64,000 bases of DNA from Mrakia gelida (Eukaryota > Basidiomycota > Tremellomycetes > Cystofilobasidiales > Mrakiaceae). The stretch is taken from positions 62,001-126,000 of the forward strand of contig BRON01000004.1 in assembly GCA_024345305.1 (NCBI GenBank). The letters run 5' to 3'. The translations under genes and the position numbers were made by a program. The notes beneath the pieces are model-generated. The model saw nothing but the letters and a program-made list of their open reading frames with translations, had not been told where the DNA came from and searched no databases. Shown here one piece after another: positions 1 to 9,601 of the stretch. Every line of letters starts with the position of its first letter. The first letter of the stretch is position 1.

Positions 1-882
1 TTTGTCTCATCTCTCCTTCCAGCATGCTCTACGCCCGAACTGCTCTCGGAGCTGACGTCACCTTTGCTCTTCACAACGCTGGTGGAATCCGAGCCACGAT
101 CGAGGGACCTGCTGTGTCCCGAGGAGGTGAGTCTCTCGTCGCTCTTGCCCTCTCACCCTCGTTCGAACGATTGAGCTGACGTCTCCTCGCCGCTTTCTTC
201 AGACGTCCTTACCGCCTTCCCCTTCGGAAACAACATCGTCGATATGACCTTCACTGGAACTGAGGTCAGTTCGAGCCACTCCCTGCTCCTCGCCTCGACG
301 CGTCGCTGATCTCTCGCTCTTCTTCGTCGCAGTTGTGGGACATCTTCGAGGGACTTGTCTCCGTCAGCAGCCTTTCCTGTCCCTCTTCTCAACACTGGTC
401 TCTTACTGACCCACTCGTCCGTTCACCTCTCAGCGCGTCAACTCCGCCGGCAAAACCATCACGTCCTTCTTCCAGGTCAGCGAGGGCATCCAGATCATCT
501 ACAACCCTTCCAACCCCGTCGGGTCTCGTCTCATCGAACTCAACATCGGAAAGACCACTCTCGCTCCTATCGTTCTCGGTACGAGCTACACCATCAGTGA
601 GCCCACTTTCATCTCTCGTCGACTCAGCTCGTTCTCGACGCGTCGTCCGTCGTCGTGTTCTGACTTTGCCTTTCACTCCTTCTCGTCCCAGCTACCCTCG
701 ACTTCATCTCCACCGGCGGAGACTTCTTCTTCCCCATTCCTTTCATCGCTCCTCCTCCTGGTCTTGGGTCGCAGTCCGACATCTTCGAGGCTTGGGTCAA
801 GGAGTTCACGCCGTTGGATGTCAAGGTCGGGGAAAGGATCGTCGTCACCACCGAGACGGCGCAGAAGAAGCCTACTGCTTGA
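1..882 (+). CDS. 5'-nucleotidase family protein, C-terminal part
   Basis: This is the 3' end of a gene entering from the left edge. The first visible coding exon starts at 23 after a CAG acceptor. Splicing at 127-202, 265-332, 363-433 and 597-691 gives one frame ending TGA at 880-882. The protein has the signature of the 5'-nucleotidase C-terminal domain: an LHNAGGIRA-like segment, then NNIVDMTFTG, LWDIFEG, FFQVSEG, and a final STGGDFFFP strand. This family (UshA/5'-NT) hydrolyses nucleoside monophosphates and related phosphoesters, usually outside the plasma membrane. The metallophosphatase half lies outside the window, so the catalytic residues cannot be checked. The tail after the domain is short, with no obvious GPI-type hydrophobic end. 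Confident at family level; the substrate is unknown. Confidence 0.85.
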
Positions 883-1167
883 AGGACTGGCGTTGAGGGA
901 AAAGTTTGGCTCGATTTGATAGATCCATAGTTTGGGCTAGGCGGGGTGGATGGAACTGCAAAAAAAAACGATGAGCGCGCGTGATGTTTGATCTTTCCTT
1001 TTCTTTCGCGAACGCAAGGCGAGGGACGAGGAAAGAGACACGACCATGTATACGAGAATGTGAGGTTAAGACTACAACTATCCGAAACGAGACCAGAAAG
1101 GGGAGAAGAGAGAGAGAGGTGTTGGGGTTTTGTTCGAACGATTCGAACCGACAGTCGAAGAGGGAGC

Positions 1168-2588
1168 CTAATCGAGTTTCTTCCCTTCAGCCTTCGCCTT
1201 CTTCCTCGCCTCGGCGATCTTGTAGAAGACGGATCCCTGTTGATTTGAGCGCGATGACAGACTCAATCAGCGAATGTTGAGCGGGGGGAAGAAAGAGAAA
1301 GGAAACATCGCGGCTCACATCGTAGACTCCGAGGATCTGATCTTTCTTCATCCTTCCGTCCGCCGGCCAAAGTAGCAAGTAAGTCGCGAGCCATTCCAAG
1401 GAGGCAGCGGTCCAGCCGAAGGGATCCATCGCGTCGGATTGACTGTGAGGAACAGGGGAAGGAGTCTCCGAGTGAGCGCGAGGACGCGTCGAAAGAGCTG
1501 AGGACGAACGAACCCTCGAACCATGGAAGCAGCCTCCCAGAAGGACATGGAGTCGTGAGGAGCGGGAGTGTAGGTTCTGGGAGTGAGAAGTTGTGATGAG
1601 GAAAGTCAGTGAGGCGAAGAGGCGGAGAAGAGGATCGGGAGACGAAGCTCACTCGAACATCTCGTCGAATCGCGAAGGATCGAACTTTCCCTTCTTGGTG
1701 TAGCTGGAGAGATGGGAAGAGGTCAGATCGAGAGAGGCGGATTTGAATCTCAGAGACCCTACCTTTCAGTATCCGAACCATGTTTCGCCTGCGAAGCATC
1801 GAAGAGAAAAATCAGCTCTCGACTTCTCACGACGCGACGCATCCTTCCTTCCTGCCGTCAACGAGCGAGCGAGCTCACCTTGTGCATCTTGTTGATCTGG
1901 AGTCTGAAGAGAGGATCAGGGATGAATCCTAAGTGCTTGATGGACGCGACAAGTCTGCAAAATCTCCCCGAAATAAAAGCTCGTGTCAGACTAGGGAAAA
2001 GCACGTGGGATCGAGATCGAGGCTGAGGAGGGAGGGAGGAAGAAACGAACGAGAAGGCACCGTGGATGACTGTCATTCCGAAGAGACAGATCAAGAGGTT
2101 GTATCCCAAGCTTCTGAAGCCATAGAAAGTCTCGGTAGGCCACAAGATGCCGTCGTGGTCGAGGTCGACTGGAGGAGCTCAAGGTCAGCGAATGAGAGGA
2201 GGCTGGTTTGAAGGTCTCTGTTGAGATTTCAGCCCGGGAAAAGCGTACTCACAGAAGGCAGCATGAGAGTGGAGCTCGGGAGAACTGACGAGAAGCGATG
2301 AAGCGAAGAGAGGGTGAGCTTTCGAGCTCAAATCGGGTGAGAGGGAGGGAAAGGAAGCGAGCGAGCTCACTCGGACACCTTCGACGTTCCGTTGGGTCCA
2401 CCAGCGAGATCTTGAGGTCTTTTGGGAGCAGGCCTGGAGAGAGAGTTGTGGATCAGTATGAAGTAGCTGCTGACGAGAAGGTGGAAGATTTTCTCACATG
2501 TTGACAGAGTTCTGGTTGGTTGAAGGGAGGGAAGGTCCAGGCCGGGGGCTGAATTCGAGCTCGAGGAGTCGGCGTGACCCGACGTCAT
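1168..2588 (-). CDS. caleosin family protein (lipid-droplet peroxygenase-like)
   Basis: About ten short exons on the minus strand assemble into a caleosin. It contains the EF-hand FDLDHDGILWP, a hydrophobic segment with proline knot-like context (GYNLLICLFGMTVIHG), the AKHGSDTE histidine region, MDPFGWTAA and LEWLATYLLLWPADGRM, ending KIAEARKKAKAEGKKLD. Plant and fungal caleosins bind calcium, sit on lipid droplets or the ER, and use two conserved histidines for haem; both are present (VIHG and KAKHG). I chose ATG 2586-2588 because the only upstream in-frame start is GTG. The first exon/intron boundary is the least certain; several other donors read gttcgt. The gene diverges from the NTF2-like gene across 49 bp. 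A role in oil-body biology fits an oleaginous yeast but is inferred. Confidence 0.9.
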
Positions 2589-2637
2589 TTTCGTTCTGCC
2601 TGCGAACACCCACCCTCTTTCTGAAGATTTTCTCTCG
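2589..2637. promoter_or_regulatory. 49-bp divergent promoter, caleosin / NTF2-like gene
   Basis: Only 49 bases separate the two start codons (ATG at 2588 on minus, ATG at 2638 on plus). Any promoter must be shared or overlap the coding exons. The gap is CT-rich on the plus strand with no clear TATA box. Confidence 0.6.
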
Positions 2638-3734
2638 ATGAACGGTCAGTCGAGATGGTGATATTCAGGTGGCGTGAAGTTTCCTGACCTGGAACTTGTT
2701 TTCTCAGACCCCAGAGCTGAGATCGTCGAGGTCGTCAAGAACCTCACCTCGACCTCCTCCCCTTCCATTCAACGACACACTCTCACACGCTACTTCCATC
2801 CCAACGCTGCCTTCAATCATCCTCTGTGTAGGGTCGTAGGAAGCAAGGGGTCGAGGGATAGAGAGATCTTGAGGGTGTACCAGGTTTGTCTCGACATCGC
2901 TTCCTTCCAAGCTCAGGAAACGGGGTTCAAGCTCGCGACGTCCTCTGACCTTCTTCCCTCTTCTCGTTTCGTGACTCGACCTTCTCTCTCGCATCTCGTA
3001 GTGGTACAGAATCATGTCTCCAGTCCTTCATCTCGACGTCAAGTCTCTGGGTCAGCCGCTCAGCTCTCTTCGCTTCCCTCCAACGTTCGCTCTCGAGTCG
3101 CTCGCTCATCTCAACGTCGTCGCTCTCTGTTGTTTCCTCTTCGCAGACTTCGACGAGAAGAACCTGACCCTCTACCTCAACATCACTCAAACCTTCCACA
3201 TCTTCCTCTCTCCCTTCAGACCTGCTCCATCGAAGTTCGTTCCTCCTCTGCTCGGCTTCTTTCTGCGTCCTCGCTCGCTCGTGAACTGACTCGCGTCGCT
3301 CTCTCTCTCTCTTGATCATCTCGCAGTCTTCTCGTCCGAATCACCCTGCTCAAAGACCCAACCTCGAAACTCTACCTCATCACCTCTCAAACAGACTTCT
3401 ACCAACCCGAGGTTCGTCTCGTCCCCTCTCAACGCTCCCTCTCTCTTTCGTCGTCTCCTCACAACTCACGCGCGTTCGTTCGTTCTTCCTCTTGCAGGAC
3501 GTCGCCTCCCTCGTCTTCCCACCTCTCGCCACCCTCATCAGTGCCTTCAAATCCTTCGCCACCCTCGGATGCATGATCTGGTGTGTGATCTTCCAGTGGA
3601 CGCTCGGATGGTGGGTTCCTGAGGTGGAGGGTTTGACGAACGGGAAAGGGAAGGTTGGGGAGAAGGTTTGGAAAGGAATGGGAGAGGGTGGGATGGAGAT
3701 GGAGAAGATGGGGAGTAGTAAGAAGAAGAAGTAG
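2638..3734 (+). CDS. SigF-like NTF2-fold protein with C-terminal membrane segment
   Basis: Exon 1 is only seven bases (ATGAACG, 2638-2644), joined to 2708-2883, 3002-3050, 3147-3234, 3327-3411 and 3498-3734. The joined frame starts MNDPRAEIVEVVKNLT and carries the conserved blocks of the fungal SigF/SnoaL-like NTF2 family: YFHPNAAFNHPLC, WYRIMSPVLHLDVKS, FDEKNLTLYLNI and LITSQTDFYQPE. A hydrophobic C-terminal stretch (LGCMIWCVIFQWTLGWW) and a Lys-rich tail follow. The micro-exon start is preferred over ATG 2674 because family members begin close to the EIVEVV helix. The function of the family is not established. The membrane-anchored tail and the shared promoter with caleosin suggest a common compartment such as ER or lipid droplet; that is inference. 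Confidence 0.75.
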
Positions 3735-3988
3735 ATGGCATGAGCGTGGCATGCGTTTTTTCGACGTTTGCGGTGGGGTTGAAAGGCGAATTGAGGGGAG
3801 GGAGGGACGCGTCGAGAACGAAAGCTGTTTTGAAGCCTTTTCCTTTCTACGAGAGTTCAAGAAATAGAGAGTTGAAGTCGTGATCGTAGAAGAGCTAGGT
3901 GAAGCTGAAAAGCCGAGGTAGGAAGATAAGTAGGACGAGGCACGGCGAGGAGAAGGGAACCAAGGTCGACGCGACGAGGTCTGGCGAG

Positions 3989-4553
3989 TCAACCGGAAGG
4001 GAAAGGCGAGGTCAGCACGAGGCGAATGATCAAAATCGAGACAGGAAGGCGGCCCACTAGGTTCTGAGGCGGTTTTTTACAAGGCGGGTTTTCACAAGAG
4101 ACAGCAAGGCGGCTCACTAGGTTCTGTGGCGGTTTTTCAGAGAACCGAGAGCGAGGGTGGAGATGGAGGTCTTGATCGACGCGACGAAGTCCCAACGATG
4201 AGTCGAGAGAGGCGGAGGCAAGAGCTGCTATGGCGAAGGGATCGAAGGGGTCAGAGTCTCGTACGGAAGAGAAGGGAAGCTGAAAGGCGAGATGATACTC
4301 ACCGGCTTGTGTGGTAGAGGGTGGGTTTGAGAGAGCATGGAGAGAAGCCCCAGGACGCACGAGGTTTGGTCGGCTGCAAAGACAAGGGAAGCGGACGAAG
4401 TGATCAGCTCCAGTCTTCGACTAAGAATCGGATTAAGAGGAATAGAAAGCTGCAATAAGGCTGGCCGTACTCCTGAGCTACGACCAAAGGTCCGAGAAGT
4501 CGATGAAGAACGTCGACCCGTCCTCCCTCTCCCAACTCCAAGTTGAGTTCCAT
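3989..4553 (-). CDS. small spliced hypothetical protein
   Basis: A three-exon model on the minus strand: ATG 4551-4553 opens a 5' exon encoding MELNLELGEGGRVDVLHRLL. It is joined through a gtacgg donor and a TTTGCAG acceptor to LVRPGASLHALSNPPST, then through gtgagt/CATAG to ALASASLDSSLGLRRVDQ and on to a TGA at 3989. Frames and splice sites agree, but no domain is recognised. The last 45 or so residues are encoded by a tandem duplication and may be untranslated, because an earlier splice could skip them. It lies between the 3' ends of its neighbours. The first exon looks like folded protein; the rest is uncertain. Confidence 0.35.
4039..4137. repeat. 60-bp-period direct duplication
   Basis: Two 39-bp blocks start at 4039 and 4099 and differ at three positions. 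Each contains CACTAGGTTCTG and ends in GGCGGTTTTT. The period of 60 bp is a multiple of three, so the duplication is in frame with the hypothetical gene on the minus strand. Confidence 0.8.
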
Positions 4554-4669
4554 CGTTCCCTCTTCGCCTCGACCCTCCCACTCCCCATCATCCAAGCTTC
4601 AAACTCGCCGAGGCTCGTGTGAGGAAAGCCAACGAGACAAGCTCGGAAGGACGAAAACGCCTGGTGTGT

Positions 4670-5347
4670 TCAACGAACCAGAGCTGGCTCGAGCGATCGC
4701 GAGTCGAGCGAACCAGTCGCGCGGAACTCCACGAGAGGTGCGAAACGAAGGAGTCCGACGGTGTTGTCCTGGTACAAGAAATGAAGTTGCATGTCGATCC
4801 AGTGGTAGAGAGGGATGACGACGTGAGGGGGTTGAAAAGCGTAGAGCGTATCCCAGAGCTCCATGCCTCTCAAGTCGCTGCCAGGTTCGCCGTCGGTCTC
4901 CCTGGGAGGGATCCAGGTCAGGGGAGGAGTACGGTGTTCGAAGATGACCTTGGGGATTCTACGAGACGAGGGGAGTTCGAAATCGATGGGTTCAGAGTCG
5001 AAGTCCAGCGTGTGAGGGAAGGCGGCGTTGACGAGGACTCTGACCTCCTTGACATGCTCCCATCTCTCCTCTCCTTCCTCTCCAGCTGTGAACAGTCCTT
5101 CACTGTCGTCACAGAAAGTGAGCCACTCCTTGGATTTGGTGACGGTGATTGACCTCCAGAAGAAGGGGAGGCAGATCTGACGGATCGCTTTGGAGACGAG
5201 GAGGAGGTGAGAGGTTGACGGAGGAGGGGTGGGTTCCGTTCTTTCGTCGTTGAGGGAGGAGGAGGAGGAGGAGATGAAGGGGAGGAATACGAGTTTGAGT
5301 ACCCGTTCGAGGACTTGAAGAGGGAGAGCGAGAGGTTTGGAGGCCAT
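4670..5347 (-). CDS. F-box-like protein, SKAIRQ subfamily, short copy
   Basis: A single-exon frame of 225 residues starting MASKPLALPLQVLERVLKL and carrying the block LLLVSKAIRQICLPFFWRSI. This is the helical pattern of an F-box-like N-terminus followed by a variable region. The same block is in the gene at 23234-24426 (LLLVSKAIRQICLPLFWRTI), and both continue with a tryptophan-led segment and an RRIPKVIF / RRIPTIVL block. This copy is about 120 residues shorter than the other, lacks its first exon, and diverges at the C-terminus, so it may be truncated. It shares a conserved intergenic cassette with the divergent F-box gene at 5646. F-box proteins recruit substrates to SCF ubiquitin ligases; no substrate domain is recognisable here. 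Confidence 0.65.
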   Translation of the reverse strand: MASKPLALPLQVLERVLKLVFLPFISSSSSSLNDERTEPTPPPSTSHLLLVSKAIRQICLPFFWRSITVTKSKEWLTFCDDSEGLFTAGEEGEERWEHVKEVRVLVNAAFPHTLDFDSEPIDFELPSSRRIPKVIFEHRTPPLTWIPPRETDGEPGSDLRGMELWDTLYAFQPPHVVIPLYHWIDMQLHFLYQDNTVGLLRFAPLVEFRATGSLDSRSLEPALVR

Positions 5348-5407
5348 GATTGAGGGAGGGAGGGAGAAGGAAGGAAGAAGGAGGAGGAGGAGGAACGGAC
5401 GTTCGAT

Positions 5408-5612
5408 GAGGATCTGAGGGTTGAAGGAGGTTGATTCGAGTACGAGTGAGATCCCAGGAGGAAGGAGAGTCCAGTCGTAATGACGAGAGGGTACGAGGAA
5501 GTGTGGATCGTATAGGTGGGTCTGGAAGAGGGTCGATGCTTGCGGACGAACGAAGAGGAGATCGAAGTGAGCTCGACCTGTCCTTCCATCCTCCTGACGA
5601 CCAGCTCCCCTC
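5408..5612 (-). promoter_or_regulatory. conserved divergent promoter cassette, copy 1
   Basis: Read on the minus strand, this matches the other five cassettes: AGGTCGAGCTCACTTCGAT, TCCGCAAGCATCGACC, a CCTATACGA element, a GACTGGACTCTCC block, and AATCAACCTCCTTCAACC shortly before the ATG at 5347. It separates two F-box-like genes. Confidence 0.75.
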
Positions 5613-5645
5613 TCCTACCGTTAAACCTTCAAGCGATTTTCCAAC

Positions 5646-6565
5646 ATGCCATCGTCTTCCACGCCTCTCCCCTTCCTCCCTCTCGAAGTCAAGCATCACA
5701 TCCTTCGTCTCTGCGACCAGCAAACGCTTGGAAGGACGGCTCAGGTCTCCCTCGCCTTCCTCGAGCTCTCCTCGCCGATCTTGTACGAGGACGTATCCAT
5801 CGCAGGCTACGACTGTCTTCGAGAACTTTTCTCTCATAGAGTGAGCTTCTCACGCCTCTTTTCTAGACATGAAGAAGCCCAGATCTGACCTTCGCTGCTC
5901 TGTGTTGGTCGCAACCTCAGGACAGAACTCCCTCCCTTCAAATCGAACCCTTCCTCTCCCTCTCCCTCGTCAAGACGATACGCTTCAGTGAAGGACCGGA
6001 CGTCTATGAGAACGGTTTGACCATCGTCCCGTTCAGCCTCAGTCGAGCACCAGGAGGATACTTCCAGCTCTCGACTCTCGTCGTTTCCCCTTCGGATCAG
6101 GGCTTCCCCTTCGTCACGGACGCCCTCAGATGGTTCAGAGACTGGACCGGCCATCTGTTCTACTTCCTTAATCCAAACCACCTCGTTCTTCACAACTCAA
6201 CCTCGCGGTCTCTCCCAACCACTCTCGCGAAAGCGTCGCGTTGGACAGTCGTCGAAACCATCGCCCTCGTTGGAGTCACCCTCTCCTTCAACGCTTACAA
6301 CTACGAGAAGCGTGCGACGTGGCCTTCTCTTCGCCAGGTCACCTTGGACGCATCCGATCTGCTTCTTTCGGAGGGGGAGAAAGCGCTCGAGGCGTTGTTC
6401 TGGGAGCTTCCTCTTCCCGGATCCGACGTGAAGGTCGACATCGTCGTTCGACCTGAGCAGACGCTCGAGAGGTATCTGGAGGATTTACGCTGCGAGAGGG
6501 ACTGGGAGGACGACCAACAGTCGGAGGATATGATGGCTCAATTCAGCTTTGTGCTGAGGGCTTGA
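5646..6565 (+). CDS. F-box-like protein, FCDP/LAFLE subfamily
   Basis: Two exons, 5646-5840 and 5921-6565, joined in phase 0, encode about 279 residues. The N-terminus FLPLEVKHHILRLCD then VSLAFLELSSPILYEDV is the family F-box-like signature, shared with the genes at 30377(-), 50050(+), 58500(-) and 58743(+). All of these have the intron at the same codon position, right after the LF..R motif. The second exon resembles the degenerate leucine-rich strands typical of fungal F-box proteins but is not clearly alignable between paralogues. The predicted role, substrate adaptor for an SCF ligase, rests on the N-terminal pattern only. The reading frame is intact. Confidence 0.75.
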
Positions 6566-7456
6566 CGATGAGTTCCTGATCTCGCTATCTCTCGGAACGA
6601 AGCTTCACAACGACCGACCGTCGTTCTTCCTCCTCCAGGTCGAGCTCGGTTCTTTGTCCGTCATCGCTCTCCGTTCCTTCGCCCATCTACCACCCACTAC
6701 CTGACATTGCCGATCCTCTTCCTCTTCTCGGCTCGAGTTACTATTTCCTATTAGAGGAGAAGGTGAGCTCGGTGAGACGGACGCGTCTCGCCTTCGAAGT
6801 GCGAACACGCGACCGAGAACTCACCTCTCTCCTCAGATTCCCTCGTCCATCTAGATCCCTCGATGCACAAGATGCCTCTTTCCTCCACTATGCTACCTCC
6901 TCATCTCTAATTCGACCTTGTATCTTACAGTGTAAACTCGACTTCGTTTCCCGGTGAGTCGCCTCGACTTCCCTCGCTTTTCGAACCTCGCGACTTGACT
7001 CGCTCAACTTCTTCATATCTCGCACAGTGAACCTACTCTTCCCGACTCATACCTCCAGATACTTTCGTTGGTCCCAAAGGTGCGAGATCAAGAGCGAACG
7101 CGCCGACGGAGAAACTCGACGTTCGAGCGGCTGACCGTTCTCGTTTTTCATCACTCGAAGGTTTCGAGCCTCTCTGCTCTACACTCCTCGCCGCGGAATC
7201 TCGAAGTGGACACTCGAGCGAGCTTTGAGACTAGTCGCTCGGTCCCTGTTGACGCCGTCTTCAAGGTTGTGAGCTACACGTTGTTCGCGACCTTCCTCCC
7301 CTTTCTCGGACCGCCCTTCAAAGGAGGCTAACCTTGTTCTCTCCTTCTCGTGACCCTCCCAACAGTGATGCAATCGATCCTTGTTCTTCAAAACCGCTAG
7401 GTGAGTTCAACTCTTTCTTTCCTCCCACCACCACCACCTCTCCCTTCGAACTCGAA
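6566..7456 (+). other. non-coding interval, probable spliced 3' UTR
   Basis: No convincing coding exon. Several intron-like segments are on the plus strand: gtgagctcgg to CTCTCCTCAG near 6767-6837, gtgagtcgcc to ATCTCGCACAG near 6952-7027, and possibly gtgagctaca onward. They contain the usual branch-like motifs. This looks like a spliced 3' UTR of the F-box gene or a separate non-coding transcript, followed by the GH12 promoter and its 5' UTR (7391-7456). Confidence 0.35.
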
Positions 7457-9139
7457 ATGCAGCTCGCTTACCTCTCTCTTCTTCCTCTTCTCTTCTCTCT
7501 CGTTCTCGCTTCGCCAATCTCTTCCAGCGAGCCTGTCGCACGAGATTCCTCCGTCTCCCTCGACAAGCGATTCACTCAGCTCTGCGGTCAATGGGACACC
7601 GAGAGCGAGGCCAGTGGACGATACGTCGTTCGTGCTTTCCTCTCCTTCCTTCATCCCCCTCGAGACTGAACGACTGACTCGGTGCGTCTCTGACCTTACT
7701 TCCATGCAGCTCTACAACAATCGTCAGTACCGGCCTCTTCCTCTTGCTGACGACGAGTGAGCCCGCGCTGACCGACGAATCGACTCGACGCGTCTCCGTT
7801 TCCCTCTCCAGTCTGGGGCGAGTCCGCCGCCACCTCTGGAAGCCAGTGTACCCAAGCCACCTCAGTCAGCGGAACCACTATCGCTTGGAAGACTACCTAC
7901 ACCTGGGCTGGTGGACCTTACAACGTCAAGTCTTGTGAGTTCGCTATTTTCTCTCCTCGCCGATCGGATTTTTTTGACGAGAGCAATTTTTTTCGCTCTC
8001 CAGACGCCAACGTCGCCCTCGTTACCGGACTCGATAGAGCCATCAGCTCGATCAGCTCGATCCCTACCACTTGGTCAGTCTTCCCCATTCGTCCAATCTT
8101 GATCGAGCAGTCGAGCTCGGGCTGAACTCGACGCGTCTCTCTTCTTTCTCCAGGCACTGGACGTACTCCTCTGCTTCTTCTGGCCTCGTCGCAGACGTTT
8201 CGTGAGTCTTTCTCACTCCCTCGCCTTCACAAGAGACGTCTCGTCTGAATCTCCATGCTTTCTTTGAACACAAAGCTACGACCTCTGGCTCGGAACGTGA
8301 GTCCTCCCTTTTCCTCGTCTCGAACGGTGATTTGTCTCCAACAGCTCGAAACCAACCTCCTTATCCTTTCTATCATCTCCAACGCAGCTCGGGAACCGCG
8401 ACCTCAAGCTACGAGATCATGGTTTGGCTCTCGACTCGAGGAGGGTGATTCCCGTTCTCCTTCATCCCGTCCGTTCGTCGAAATAAGCCTCGCTGATTGT
8501 CTCTGCCTTCGTTTTTCTTCGCCAGAGCCGGCCCTGCTGGAAGCAAGATCGCCGATGTAACTGTCGCTGGTCACTCATGGTCGCTCTACCAAGGCGTCGT
8601 CAGTACTTGGACGGTGTGCGTTATTCATCTTCACCTCGCTCCCCCTCGGCGAGTCGTTCGTTCTCGTTTCGCTAACTTCCTTGGCTCCTTCCTCCTCGTC
8701 CCAGCTTCTCCTTCGTCAGCAACGACGGTGAAATCACTGGCTTCTCTGCCGACCTCAAGGCCTTCATCAGTTCGTGCTTCTCTTTCTTTCCCTCCTGCGT
8801 CCTCGAGATCGACTGATTCGAGACGCGTCTCTTTCCCTCCCTCGTTCGCAGCTTACCTCGTCTCGAACAAAGGAGTCTCGTCTTCCCTCCTCGTCACCGA
8901 TGTTCAAGCTGGAACTGAGGTCTGTGGTCTCTCTTCCTTTGATGCTTCGAGGCTCGTGGATCTGACGCGAACTCGGCTTGCTCTCTCCCCTTCGCTCGAC
9001 GAAACAGCCCTTTATCGGAAGCGCCACGCTCACTACCACCTCGTCAGTTCCTGCCTAACTCCCCGCATGCTTTTCCTCTCGTACTGACGGACTCGTCCTC
9101 TTTCTCTCTCCTATCAGCTACACCGTCAACATCGTCTGA
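7457..9139 (+). CDS. secreted GH12 endoglucanase/xyloglucanase
   Basis: Roughly a dozen short exons give a complete glycoside hydrolase family 12 protein. It has a signal peptide (MQLAYLSLLPLLFSLVLASP), then CGQWDTES, YNNLWGES, TTIAWKTTYTWAGG, SYEIMVWLST and the C-terminal QAGTEPFIGSATLTT. In GH12 the glutamate in E-I-M-V-W is the nucleophile and the glutamate in G-T-E-P-F is the acid/base; both are present. The frame closes at TGA 9137-9139. The enzyme would act outside the cell on beta-1,4-glucan or xyloglucan. Several introns carry the GACGCGTC palindrome (7787, 8130, 8822). Family assignment is strong; the exact substrate is not readable. Confidence 0.92.
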
Positions 9140-9601
9140 GGAGCTCGTCACGTCGAGTCGGACTGCAGCTCCTTCGTCTCGTCTCGCCTTGCCCCTCTCG
9201 GTCATATCCAGCTCGTTCTGCTAGGCTATAGGCTACCATCTTTTAAGAATATATCATGAATATCTCTCTCGTTGTTCGCGGGGTGTCAATCGACGCAGCT
9301 GGGCTAAGCGGGTCTGAAGTCGAAAGTTGCTCGTCTCGATCCGCGTTCGACGCTTCTCTCATCAGCTCTCGGATGACGCTGCGAGCAAGAAGGTAGGGTC
9401 TCCAAGCGCGTAACCTACATCGATCTATCTGGTGACAGTGGCCTACAAAGAGCGAGAACCCAGCTAAGCGCGAAGTCTTCTTCGACGCGTCGATTCCAGT
9501 TCGTGTGGTCGATGACTGACAGGAGCGAACGATGAGAACAGCTTCAGCGTCGGGGCCTTCGAGCCAGACCAAAGGGAACAGGGCACTCACTGATATGAGG
9601 T
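9140..9601. other. convergent 3' intergenic interval
   Basis: Lies between the converging stop codons of the GH12 gene and the MYND-variant gene. I see no coding exon; it should hold both polyadenylation regions. Confidence 0.5.

Noticed and set aside
2367..2609. Caleosin start seven residues further upstream
   Set aside because: The first codon of that frame is GTG, not ATG; ATG 2586-2588 is the first standard start.
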